Assembly (NCBI RefSeq): GCF_000253255.1
Contig: NC_015579.1
Coordinates: 128,104-192,103 of the forward strand
Source: Novosphingobium sp. PP1Y
Lineage (GTDB): Bacteria > Pseudomonadota > Alphaproteobacteria > Sphingomonadales > Sphingomonadaceae
DNA length: 64,000 nucleotides
Reading direction: 5' to 3'
In this document: positions 16,695 to 24,856 of the stretch, in pieces
Layout: each line of letters opens with the position of its first letter
How positions within the stretch are numbered: the stretch's first letter is position 1
Notes under the pieces: generated by a model
Seen by the model: only the letters and a program-made list of their open reading frames with translations
What the model was told of the DNA's origin: nothing
The model's database searches: none
Made by a program: the position numbers and the translations under genes

Positions 16695-18821
16695 ATGACG
16701 ACTTCCAAGTTTGTGCTGTGCGCAGCGCGCGGTATTGCCGTATTTTCCTTCCCCATGCTTTCTTCGGCCGCGCTCGCCGACGAGGCCGATTCCGCAAACA
16801 CCATCCTGGTGACAGGGCTGCGGGCAGAGACCAGCCTCGATACCAGAAGCAGCGGCAGCCGACTGGGCCTGACGGTGTTTGAGACACCGGCCAGCGTCGA
16901 AGTGCTCGACGGCGACGCGATTCGGGCGAGGGGCGATCAGTCCATCCAGGAGGCGGTCAGCCGTGCCACCGGCCTGACTTTTCAGGGCACACCGGGCAAC
17001 GGTAACACGGCAATGGCGGCGCGCGGGTTCTCCGGGCAGGGCTCGGTGCAACTGCTGGTGGACGGCACGCGCCTCTTCGTGGCCTCGGGTACGCTGACCT
17101 TCCCGGTAGATCCTTGGACGGTCGATCGCATCGACGTGCTGCGCGGGCCGAGTTCGGTCATTTCGGGCGAAGGCGCGATCGGGGGAGCGATCAATGTCAT
17201 CATGAAAAAGCCGGTGACCGACCGCACCGTGGCGCGTGCGCGCGTGGCCTATGGTTCGGACAATGCGATACAAATCGCCGGCGATGCGGCCGGCCCGATC
17301 GGCGGGGGCCTGTCCTATCGTCTGGCCGCCAGTTCCACTCGTTCCGATGGCTGGCTCGCTCGCAATAGCGACAACCGCAACCTCGCCATTTCCGGTGCAC
17401 TGCGCTGGGATGCCAGCCCGACGCTAAGCTTCACGCTCGCCTCCGACTATGGCGACGTCGATATGCTGCCCTATTTCGGCGCGCCGCTGAACGAGGGCAA
17501 GTTCGACAAGCGCTTTCGTTTCATCAATTTCAACATCGCGGGCAGCAAAGACCATTTCCGTGACAGCTGGACGCGACTGACGGCCGAGTGGCATGCGTCG
17601 GACGCGATTTCGCTGCGCAACTCGGTCTACTACCTCAGTTCGAACCGTGACTGGCTCAATGCCGAGAGCTATCGTTTCTCCGCCGCCACCGGGCTGGTGA
17701 CGCGCGGTGACTATCTCAACATCATGCACCGACAGGATCAGATCGGCGATCGCGGGGATCTTACTGTCCGCACGCCGCTGGGCGGCGGCGTTGAGAACAC
17801 CCTGCTGGTCGGCTTCGATCTTAACCGCGTCAAATTCCGCCATCTCAACAACTCGCCTTACGGCGGCAGTTCCATCGTCGATCCATTCGACTTTGAGCCC
17901 GGCGGCTTTATCACCGCGGTGCCCACGACCCTGGGCTTCCGCACCTTGACCACGCAGCACTCGGTGTTCATGGAAGACCGGCTCAAGCTGAACGAATCTG
18001 TATCGCTGGTGGGCGGTTTCCGGCAGGACTGGTACGACCTGCAGCGTATCGACGCACGGATTCCGGTGAACGGCTTTCGGCGCAACTACCACAGTACCTC
18101 GGGCCGTTTCGGCGTAGTGCTGAATCCGACGGTCGATACCGCGCTCTATGGCTCCTTCACGGTGGGCACCGACCCGATCAGCACGCTCGTCACCACGTCC
18201 AATGTACAGAAAGACTTCGGGCTCTCACCCGCGAGGCAGTTCGAGGTGGGCGTAAAGCAGCGTCTTCTCGAGGGACGTGGCTCGGCCTCGATCGCGCTTT
18301 TCGATATCGAGAAGCGGCGCCTGCTCACTCCCGATCCGGAAAACCGCCTGATCACGCAGCAGGTCGGCAAGCGCACGTCGCAGGGCGTCGAAGCGACGCT
18401 GGCGCTGCAGCTGACCGATGCCTTCGGGATCGAGGCCAACGGAACCGTCCTGAAGGCGCGGTTCAAGGATTTCGGCGAATTCGTGAATGGGGTCGTCATC
18501 GACCGGGCCGGAAACACGCCGCCGGGGATACCGACGAAGACCGCCAACATCTCCGCCAACTGGCGCGTCGCCGAACCCCTGCAGGCCCGCGTCTCGGCCC
18601 GCTTCGTCGCGCCGCGCTGGACCGACAACGCGAATACCCTGCGCGTGCCCGGCTACGAGGTGGTCGATCTCGGCCTGCGATGGACAATCAGCGACAAACT
18701 GGCAATCGACGGTCGGGTGAGCAATGCCTTCGATAAGGTGTACTCGATCGGCAGCAATTCGTCGCAATGGCTGCTCGCAGCGCCCCGGCGCTTTGACGTT
18801 CGCCTCGACATGAGCCTTTAG
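16695..18821 (+). CDS. TonB-dependent outer-membrane receptor under B12 riboswitch
   Basis: 708-residue TonB-dependent receptor. Signal peptide MTTSKFVLCAARGIAVF...AALA, TonB-box region NTILVTGLRAE, plug domain (VLDGDAIRARGDQSIQEAVSR, MAARGFSGQGSVQLLVDG, VDRIDVLRGPSSVISGEGAI, GGAINVIMKKP) and a 22-strand barrel ending in a C-terminal aromatic-rich strand (RRFDVRLDMSL). By sequence it resembles ferric-siderophore receptors (FhuA/FoxA type) more than BtuB, but the riboswitch indicates control by cobalamin, so a corrinoid or a metal chelate linked to B12 metabolism is the likelier substrate. A PepSY-TM protein follows after 5 bp. Confidence 0.93.
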   Translation: MTTSKFVLCAARGIAVFSFPMLSSAALADEADSANTILVTGLRAETSLDTRSSGSRLGLTVFETPASVEVLDGDAIRARGDQSIQEAVSRATGLTFQGTPGNGNTAMAARGFSGQGSVQLLVDGTRLFVASGTLTFPVDPWTVDRIDVLRGPSSVISGEGAIGGAINVIMKKPVTDRTVARARVAYGSDNAIQIAGDAAGPIGGGLSYRLAASSTRSDGWLARNSDNRNLAISGALRWDASPTLSFTLASDYGDVDMLPYFGAPLNEGKFDKRFRFINFNIAGSKDHFRDSWTRLTAEWHASDAISLRNSVYYLSSNRDWLNAESYRFSAATGLVTRGDYLNIMHRQDQIGDRGDLTVRTPLGGGVENTLLVGFDLNRVKFRHLNNSPYGGSSIVDPFDFEPGGFITAVPTTLGFRTLTTQHSVFMEDRLKLNESVSLVGGFRQDWYDLQRIDARIPVNGFRRNYHSTSGRFGVVLNPTVDTALYGSFTVGTDPISTLVTTSNVQKDFGLSPARQFEVGVKQRLLEGRGSASIALFDIEKRRLLTPDPENRLITQQVGKRTSQGVEATLALQLTDAFGIEANGTVLKARFKDFGEFVNGVVIDRAGNTPPGIPTKTANISANWRVAEPLQARVSARFVAPRWTDNANTLRVPGYEVVDLGLRWTISDKLAIDGRVSNAFDKVYSIGSNSSQWLLAAPRRFDVRLDMSL

Positions 18822-18826
18822 TCGCC

Positions 18827-20308
18827 ATGACGCGCCCGGCTCTGGTGAAGGCTGGCCTGCGGTGGCTTTACTTGCTCCATCGCTGGTTGGGCATCGCTGC
18901 CTGCCTGCTGTTCCTGCTGTGGTTTCTGTCGGGCCTGGTCATGATGTACGTGCCCTATCCGTCGCTGACCGACGCGGAACGACTGGCAGGAATGGCCCCC
19001 ATTGACTGGAGCCGGGTCAGGGTCGGTCCGACCGAAGCGCTGCGCCGGGCAGGGGAGCGCGGCTTTCCCTCCGAGCTGCGCCTCGACATGGCGGCGGGAG
19101 AGCCAGCCTGGCGCATTAGCGGCGAGAATCGGCGCACTGCAATCTCGGCTGTCGATGGCCGGCGGCTCTCCGCTCCCGATGCCGCTGCCGCGATCACGGT
19201 CGCGCGACGCTTCGCAGGCGGGACGCCGGTCAGCGACGTCGAGCGCAGCCATGACGACCAGTGGACGGTCGCACAAGGGTTCAACTGGGCGCGGCCGCTC
19301 TGGAAGGTCTCGCTGGCAGACGGGCGCGGCACGCAGGTTTACATTTCCTCCACGACGGCGGAGCCGGTCCAGAACAGCGACGCGCGCGAGAGGGCATGGA
19401 ACTGGGTGGGGTCGGTGCCGCACTGGCTCTATCTCACCGCGGTCAGGCGCAACGGCTCTTTCTGGCGACAGGTTGTGCTATGGACCTCCGGCCCGGCGGT
19501 GGTCGTGGGTGTCACCGGCCTGTGGATCGGCATCCTGCGGCTGCGTCTGCGGCGGCGCTACCGGAGCCGCGCCATCACGCCCTATCGTGGCTGGATGAAG
19601 TGGCATCACCTGAGCGGGCTGATCGGAGGGCTCTGCGCAGTGACCTGGATGTTCAGTGGCTGGCTCTCGGTCAATCCATTCGACTGGTTCGCGCGGAACG
19701 GTCCTGTCGGCAGTGCCGCCCTCTATGCGGCGCACGATGGAGCGGACTTTCCCGCACTGGATGCCGCCGGGCTTGCCGTGCGCGGACCGCAGGCGCGCGA
19801 AGCGCGGTTCGCCTGGGTCGGTGGGCGCCCGGTCGTCAGCCTCGTGGCGCGCGAGGGGCGCCCAATAATCGCTACCCCCAACGGTGACGCGCTGCGCTTC
19901 ACACAAGCAGAGCTAATAACCAATGCTCGGCGGATCGTGCCCGACCTGCCCGTTCGACGGGTCATGGTCCTCACTGAGCCGGACCTATACTGGTATGCGC
20001 ACGGCCGGGAACGGCCCCTGCCGGTGATCCGCGTCATCTTCGGCGATCCTGATCGGACATGGGCTACCATCGAACCACACAGCGGCGCGCTGCTGGCTTT
20101 GCAGAACGCAAATGGGCGCAACTATCGCTGGTTGTTCAATGCGTTGCATAGCTTCGACTTGCCGCTTCTTCTCGCGAATCGCATTGTGCGTGATCCGCTG
20201 ATGTGGCTGTTTTCAGCGCTTGGCGTAGTTATGTCGATTTCGGGCGTGGTGATTGGATGGCGAAAGCTCGTGCGATACCATCGTCGTCATGTCGCGAGAC
20301 ATGGGTAA
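18827..20308 (+). CDS. PepSY-associated TM protein (PiuB-type), with receptor
   Basis: 493-residue inner-membrane protein. Four transmembrane helices are visible: LHRWLGIAACLLFLLWFLSGLVMMY (20-45), VVLWTSGPAVVVGVTGLWIGIL (about 222-245), HHLSGLIGGLCAVTWMFSGWL (about 263-285) and PLMWLFSALGVVMSISGVVIGW (about 456-480), with periplasmic PepSY-like segments between. LHRW and WHH histidines near the helix starts are the likely heme ligands of the PepSY-TM family, in which some members reduce periplasmic ferric siderophores. Translation is probably coupled to the receptor. Its place behind a B12 riboswitch suggests reduction of an imported corrinoid or chelate; this is inference. Confidence 0.88.
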   Translation: MTRPALVKAGLRWLYLLHRWLGIAACLLFLLWFLSGLVMMYVPYPSLTDAERLAGMAPIDWSRVRVGPTEALRRAGERGFPSELRLDMAAGEPAWRISGENRRTAISAVDGRRLSAPDAAAAITVARRFAGGTPVSDVERSHDDQWTVAQGFNWARPLWKVSLADGRGTQVYISSTTAEPVQNSDARERAWNWVGSVPHWLYLTAVRRNGSFWRQVVLWTSGPAVVVGVTGLWIGILRLRLRRRYRSRAITPYRGWMKWHHLSGLIGGLCAVTWMFSGWLSVNPFDWFARNGPVGSAALYAAHDGADFPALDAAGLAVRGPQAREARFAWVGGRPVVSLVAREGRPIIATPNGDALRFTQAELITNARRIVPDLPVRRVMVLTEPDLYWYAHGRERPLPVIRVIFGDPDRTWATIEPHSGALLALQNANGRNYRWLFNALHSFDLPLLLANRIVRDPLMWLFSALGVVMSISGVVIGWRKLVRYHRRHVARHG

Positions 20309-20574
20309 ACGCCGAAGCGTGCGTAAGTCAGATCGCAAATAGTAGCCCTAGCAGACTCAGCTTGCGATATCTGACGCTCTGGAAGCGCCCAATCCTGCGT
20401 GGTCGGTGCAACTGGCGGTAGCGCCGTGACAACCCATAGTGCCATCGTGGGCTATTATAGCACTCGATCCGCAGCTTGGTCTTCTCGTGGGCTTATGAAC
20501 CGATCCCGCGCATTTCTCGCGATCCCAATGTGTAGCGGGGCAAGGCCGCAAGTCGTCAGTCCGCATGGGCAGAC
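20309..20574 (-). pseudogene. Degenerate copy of the 62-aa membrane gene
   Basis: Minus-strand 20390-20460 is homologous to the intact small gene at 24408-24596 (RVL..xTMALWxVxALP), but two adjacent stop codons follow RVL and the frame drifts. It has the same position relative to repeat copy C as the intact gene has to copy D. The rest of the interval has no gene. Confidence 0.6.
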
Positions 20575-20651
20575 GGACAAAACGATGGTCGTTTTCATCA
20601 TTGGCGTACCGATATTGGGCTTTGCACGGATTGGTCCCGGCGGTGGGTAGG
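20575..20651 (+). repeat. 77-bp dispersed repeat, copy C
   Basis: Peptide frame 20585-20650, MVVFIIGVPI...GPGGG, 21 residues, identical in protein to copy D. Left-flank homology to copy D (CAGTCCGCATGGGCAGACGG) continues. Confidence 0.8.
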
Positions 20652-20781
20652 CACGATCCTGCGCAGATGCGCCTTCAGCTTGCGGCGAGCGTGCTCACTC
20701 AGCGCGCGCAGCCCCAGGACTTGCCGCGCGGCCTCCTGATAATCACCGCAGTCGGCCCGGGCGCTGTTATGACCCTGTAAT

Positions 20782-21537
20782 TCAGAGATTATAGGCGTGG
20801 CGCAGTCGATCGATCACGACCTCTCTTGTCATCGCGACGCCAAACTGCTTCGGCGTGAAATCGTCCTGTTCGCCAAGAGCGTCGATGAACGCCTGCATAT
20901 CGGCCTTGATCGTTTCGGACAGGTCATACGCCGCCTCCGCGCTCAGGAGCTGCAACAGACGCGCCACATCGTTGCGGTGCTTCTTCACGTCTCTGTCGTC
21001 GACTTTCTCGCCCTCCGCACGACGGCGGCTGAGATCAACCCAGGCACGCGCCTTGAAGGGAATAAGGCCGGCTTCGCCGAGAACCGGCACGCCGTCCAGC
21101 GACCGCCCCATCGTCTTGAGAAACGCATAATAGTCGGCGTCGAGCAGGATGGCCGACAGGCTCGCAGCTTCCTCGGCGATCGGGATCGGCGTGAGCTGGC
21201 TACCGGGCGCCAGCTCAAATCCTTCCGGCGCATTGGAGAACAGCTCCAACATCGCCGGGTAGCCCTCGGTTGACGGTTTGGCGAACCGGTAGAGAATCCG
21301 TTCGCCTTCGCTCCGCTGCCGGATCTTGTATCCGCCCGCCTCGACAAAGGCCATGAACGTCTCGGAGAATGCCGGGTCGAGCGCCTCGACGATGAGGACA
21401 ATATCGAGATCCTTGGTAGCGCGGAAATCGAGACCGGCCTCCTCCATGATCAGCTCGCATGCGGCTCCGCCGATCAGCACATATTGGTGCTCATGGCCGG
21501 AAAAGTGCGCGCGAAAGCGGTCGACGCCAGCTACCAT
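20782..21537 (-). CDS. Nucleotidyltransferase-fold protein (AbiEii-like), candidate toxin
   Basis: 251-residue protein with a nucleotidyltransferase core: YVLIGGAACELIMEEAG followed by FRATKDLDIVLIVEAL, giving the GG and DxD metal-binding motifs of the MNT/AbiEii superfamily. The remainder (YRFAKPSTEGYPAMLELFS, ILLDADYYAFLKTMGR, LIPFKARAWVDLSRRRAEG, DVKKHRNDVARLLQLLS) matches the helical C-terminal half of AbiEii-type proteins. It overlaps the upstream winged-helix gene by 7 bases, the usual order antitoxin then NTase toxin. Type IV-like action by nucleotidylation of RNA or protein is inferred. Confidence 0.75.
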   Translation of the reverse strand: MVAGVDRFRAHFSGHEHQYVLIGGAACELIMEEAGLDFRATKDLDIVLIVEALDPAFSETFMAFVEAGGYKIRQRSEGERILYRFAKPSTEGYPAMLELFSNAPEGFELAPGSQLTPIPIAEEAASLSAILLDADYYAFLKTMGRSLDGVPVLGEAGLIPFKARAWVDLSRRRAEGEKVDDRDVKKHRNDVARLLQLLSAEAAYDLSETIKADMQAFIDALGEQDDFTPKQFGVAMTREVVIDRLRHAYNL

Positions 21538-22544
21538 CCAAAGGGCTCCAAAAGGTGATCGGCTGCCTGCGCGACTCGTTCGTCGGCGTCATGCCGTGCG
21601 CTCAGATAGAGCGAAAGTCGGTCGGCAACCTCATTGTCGCTGAGGACTTTAGGATCATAGGCCCATGTCTGGACCTCGATCCGGTGTTCGTCATAGGCCC
21701 AGGCAGGTTCCAATCCGTGATGCCGCGCCATCCGCTTCCATGCGGCGGCCGGCGCCGCCCTGCATTCAATTCGCGGTTCGTTGAGCATCGTATATCGGGC
21801 AAGGGCGCTTTCGCCCGCCAACACCGCCTCGTTCAGGGGCAGATCGCCCGTGACATAACGAGTCTTGCGCACCGGCGATTGCAAGCGCCCCTCGACCGCG
21901 CGCCAAAGGTCGCCGCCACCAAAGCGAAGACTGAGGCGACGCTGGCGGCCGACGCGGTGCGGCCGCGCCAGTTCGAGCGCTTCCAGTTCATCGAACGCCC
22001 GGCTCATGCTCATGATCGCGACTTGGTAGCGCTCGGAGAGCTGGGTCAGGCTGGCATCGTTCACATCGTGCCCAAGCAGGGCGGCCAGAATTACGACCTG
22101 AGTGGTGGGAGACACCCGCTCGGACGACGGTCCCGGTTCGCTGGAATAGGTCTCGCGCAGGTCGACAAACGCTTCGGGCACATAGAATTGTGCGCCCGGC
22201 GAGATGAACGCGACGCGCTTCTCCACGAGGCGCCGACGCAATGCCGCCGGTACAGCTTCGAGCAACAGCACGAACAGGCGGGCATCGATATGGCGTCGCA
22301 TCTGGTCCCGATGCTTCAGGAACTCGTCAACACCGCCTATTCCGCCGCTTTGCGGAACGATGAACACGGTCGGACTGTCGAGCAGTTCCCCGCGCCACAA
22401 GGCATAGCGATCATACAAGAAGTGCGGGAGCCCGAGCGGCTTAATGGGATCGAGATGGAGGTGCGCACCGAAAGCTTCGCGCGCATAAGTTTCCGATGCG
22501 TTCGCCAGCGCGCGTAATCGCAGGTCAGGAAATTCATCTAACAT
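21531..22544 (-). CDS. Winged-helix protein paired with the nucleotidyltransferase, candidate antitoxin
   Basis: 337-residue protein of no family I can name. Residues about 150-225 (SPTTQVVILAALLGHDVNDASL, QLSERYQVAIMSMSRAFDELE) have the pattern of a MarR-like winged helix, with the wing at RPHRVGRQRRLSLRF. The N-terminal half (LPHFLYDRYALWRGELLDSP, TVFIVPQSGG, FVLLLEAVPAALRRRLVEK) is mixed alpha/beta. The C-terminal half carries an ARYTMLNEPRIECRA block. The start codon lies within an operator-like repeat, which fits autoregulation. It is larger than AbiEi antitoxins and may represent a separate type. Confidence 0.65.
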   Translation of the reverse strand: MLDEFPDLRLRALANASETYAREAFGAHLHLDPIKPLGLPHFLYDRYALWRGELLDSPTVFIVPQSGGIGGVDEFLKHRDQMRRHIDARLFVLLLEAVPAALRRRLVEKRVAFISPGAQFYVPEAFVDLRETYSSEPGPSSERVSPTTQVVILAALLGHDVNDASLTQLSERYQVAIMSMSRAFDELEALELARPHRVGRQRRLSLRFGGGDLWRAVEGRLQSPVRKTRYVTGDLPLNEAVLAGESALARYTMLNEPRIECRAAPAAAWKRMARHHGLEPAWAYDEHRIEVQTWAYDPKVLSDNEVADRLSLYLSARHDADERVAQAADHLLEPFGW

Positions 22545-22597
22545 CGCACCGTTTATCTAACATCAGCGGTGTTAAATATCAACTTCAATGTTAGATA
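22536..22597. promoter_or_regulatory. Operator-like repeats of the NTase operon
   Basis: ATCTAACATC occurs at 22536-22545 (over the start codon) and again within TATCTAACAT at 22554-22563; the exact inverted copy ATGTTAGATA is at 22588-22597, 24 nt away. Two direct plus one inverted half-site suggest cooperative autorepression. Confidence 0.6.
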
Positions 22598-22761
22598 GCA
22601 TGGTTCCCGCTTCTTCGGCAGCGATCCGCTGCTCTATTTCCTGGGCTTCGGACACGCCTACCGCGCACATATTCGCTGCCCGTGCCAAAGCCGCGGCTTT
22701 GGACCTGTTGATCGACAAAAGCCTTGAGCGCGTCGGGAAGCGAAATGTTCATCGTCGCCAT
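22591..22761 (-). pseudogene. Frameshifted ParD-type antitoxin gene
   Basis: Starts MATMNISLPDALKAFVDQQV then QSRGFGTGSEYVR, clearly ParD (compare MATMNISLPDPMKQWVEAQA in the intact gene at 39344). After EYVR the frame fails; the following frame (VSEAQEIEQRIAAEEAG) resumes a plausible ParD-like tail, so a small deletion or frameshift occurred. No ParE partner is present. A ParD-type operator remains upstream. Confidence 0.7.
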
Positions 22762-22780
22762 AGGCCGCTTATTCCGCCAA

Positions 22781-22795
22781 TGGCAAAATTTGCCA
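22781..22795. promoter_or_regulatory. ParD operator (orphan)
   Basis: TGGCAAA-A-TTTGCCA, a perfect 7-bp inverted repeat 20 bp upstream of the broken parD. It is nearly the same as TGGCAAAGCTTGTCA upstream of the intact parDE. Confidence 0.6.
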
Positions 22796-22812
22796 AGTTG
22801 GCTGCTTGACCG

Positions 22813-24411
22813 TCACGACATCGGAACAAGCCGTTGGCCTGTTCGGGCCGCCTCCGTCGTTTGTACGGCAATGAAGCGCGCTAGTGGAATCTCGCTCAGA
22901 GGTCGTTCCGAAGCCATCTCACGAGCGACGAGCGCCATTTCGATCCAGTCCGAGCCGTTGCCGTCACCTCGCTGTGCAAATGCACTCCAAGCGATGACGC
23001 TGGCCCAATAGGCCCGCTTCGGTTCCAGCACCTTCTCGATAATTGCGGCGATCCGGTCTTCGATCTTGCGCTTGCCTTTGATCGCTGCGGCGACATCGTC
23101 GCCATTCTCAAACCAGGAATCGATCTGAGGGTTGGTCGCCAGCCACCGGCCTGAAGCGCGCACTGCCCTCTTCACCGCCTTGGCATCGGTTTCCGCAGCG
23201 TCGGTCTCCGCGAGCATCGAGGCAATGAGATCTTCCACCGATAGAAAAGTGGGCGCGACATCCGAGAGCCCCATAAGCGTGATCGCCTGAACGAGGCCAA
23301 ATGGGGGTGGCGAGTTAGCCGGACCGTCCGCCATTGCGCTGCTCAGGATCAAGGCCGTATCCTCAGCCGTCGCTTCATGGACCGGCATCTCGGATGCAAT
23401 ATGGTCAAGCATGTCTTCGATCTCAGGCCTGCTCAGCGAGTGCACTACCCAAGCGTCCCGCACACCATGACCCTGCTTGACCAAAATCGAAACCAGCGCG
23501 TTCTTCCTGCCCTGCTTGATCGATGCAAATATGCTTTGGGCTCCCGCCCCATCGCGCTCGGATAGCAGAAGTTCCCTGACCTGAATTGCGGGGCGCTTCT
23601 CCGGCACCGAGTCGACAGCTCGTGCGGCTCTAATGATCGCGTCGATTGCACGGCGCCGATCTTCTGGGACCCAGTTTCGGATCAGCATGAGGTTGGTAAC
23701 CGACGATGCCGGTATGAGCCCTCGTTTCGCGGTCTCTTTCATCATGGAGGCTAACGGCAAGGCGATCGCGGGTTCTGCAAGAAGCCAACCGATAGCGGCC
23801 TCGCGCAGACTGGATTCGTCAGCGAGGACGAAACCTTCCAACAGACTGAGTTGCAGCTCGGCAGGCATGGCTGCTGTCAACTCGGCGAACTGGCTGTGGA
23901 TCAGGAAAGGGTCGCCCTCACAGGCTGTCACCAAGTCCTTCAACATTTCGTCGACATCTGCCGTCGGGAGATTCTGTTGGTCAGCTCCGGTCTGGATCAT
24001 TGCGTGATCCATTGCGCTGCGTATGTCTTCCCCCACGTCGATCCCAGCCCGTGAAAACGCCGAGACAAGCGCCACCGCTGCTGTCGGCACGAGCTTGCCG
24101 GCACGCATCTGCTGAGCGATCGCGGCCCTGACATTCTCCATGGCCATGCCCGCATGGCCGTTTCCGGCTTCGCTGCGCTGACGTAGCTGCTCAAGAGCCT
24201 GATCAAGCATGAACGAATATGCCTGATGCATCGTTGAGTCAGGCCGCTTCTTGCGCCCTTCGGCAGCGGTGAGGTCGACGATCAGGATTAAGGCTTCGGG
24301 TTGAGCTGCCAGCATCTCTCCGACGCTGTGGGCCCCGGGCGACAGTTCGCCCGAGCGGATATCATCCCGAACCATGCGTGCAATTTGCTGGATGGCGGCA
24401 CGTGGCGTCAC
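22813..24411 (-). CDS. Unknown 532-aa protein, second gene of a two-gene operon
   Basis: Not recognised. The protein is soluble, almost wholly alpha-helical and Ala/Leu/Glu-rich. It has repeated helix-pair texture reminiscent of HEAT or TPR-like solenoids (ELTAAMPAELQLSLLEGFVL, LREAAIGWLLAEPAIALPLA, DRRRAIDAIIRAARAVDSVP). No catalytic motif stands out. The N-terminus may bind DNA or a partner (IQQIARMVRDDIRSGELSPG looks like the start of a GntR-type helix). GTG 24411 is chosen because it overlaps the stop of the 62-aa gene (GTGA) and follows AAAGGAACATC. Translational coupling with a small membrane protein suggests a two-part device. Confidence 0.65.
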   Translation of the reverse strand: MTPRAAIQQIARMVRDDIRSGELSPGAHSVGEMLAAQPEALILIVDLTAAEGRKKRPDSTMHQAYSFMLDQALEQLRQRSEAGNGHAGMAMENVRAAIAQQMRAGKLVPTAAVALVSAFSRAGIDVGEDIRSAMDHAMIQTGADQQNLPTADVDEMLKDLVTACEGDPFLIHSQFAELTAAMPAELQLSLLEGFVLADESSLREAAIGWLLAEPAIALPLASMMKETAKRGLIPASSVTNLMLIRNWVPEDRRRAIDAIIRAARAVDSVPEKRPAIQVRELLLSERDGAGAQSIFASIKQGRKNALVSILVKQGHGVRDAWVVHSLSRPEIEDMLDHIASEMPVHEATAEDTALILSSAMADGPANSPPPFGLVQAITLMGLSDVAPTFLSVEDLIASMLAETDAAETDAKAVKRAVRASGRWLATNPQIDSWFENGDDVAAAIKGKRKIEDRIAAIIEKVLEPKRAYWASVIAWSAFAQRGDGNGSDWIEMALVAREMASERPLSEIPLARFIAVQTTEAARTGQRLVPMS

Positions 24412-24596
24412 GATTGATGTTCCTTTCTCGCACGGCGTTTCGTAGCCGGTACAACTAGCGGCAGCGCGGCGACAATCCATAGCGCCATCGTGGAATATTG
24501 TAGCACTCGATCCGCCGCCTGACCTTCCGCGACTTTCAGGGCTCTGGCCTTCTCCAGGGTTTTAGAACTCATCTTGCACATTTCTCGCTCATTCAA
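24408..24596 (-). CDS. 62-aa single-span membrane protein
   Basis: MNEREMCKMSSKTLEKARAL, then KVAEGQAADRVLQYS, then one hydrophobic helix TMALWIVAALPLVVPA and a strongly basic tail KRRARKEH. A start at the internal Met (MSSKTLE) is possible. Its stop overlaps the GTG start of the 532-aa gene. Broken copies of this gene occur beside repeat copies C (20390-20460) and B (about 14465-14560), always divergent from the 77-bp repeat, so gene plus repeat form a duplicated module. Size and topology resemble small holin-like or signalling peptides, but no function can be claimed. Confidence 0.6.
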   Translation of the reverse strand: MNEREMCKMSSKTLEKARALKVAEGQAADRVLQYSTMALWIVAALPLVVPATKRRARKEHQS

Positions 24597-24642
24597 TTTC
24601 GAGCGCGAAACAGCCGTAGGTTGCCAGTCCGCATGGGCAGAC

Positions 24643-24719
24643 GGACAAACCGATGGTCGTTTTCATCATTGGCGTACCGATATTGGGCTTTGCACGGATT
24701 GGTCCCGGCGGTGGGTAGG
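24643..24719 (+). repeat. 77-bp dispersed repeat, copy D
   Basis: Peptide frame 24653-24718, 21 residues, same protein as copy C. It lies between the divergent 62-aa gene and kup. Confidence 0.8.
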
Positions 24720-24856
24720 CTTCAGCTGCGCAGGCTCGCGTGGTTACGACCGGGGACAGACATAGATAGCGGAGTTTATGCATTTTTAATGGCGCGTCGG
24801 CGGCTTTCCCATGGCGCCTTAATGCCCCGGCGAGCGATCTTGCTTTCCAAGATTGA

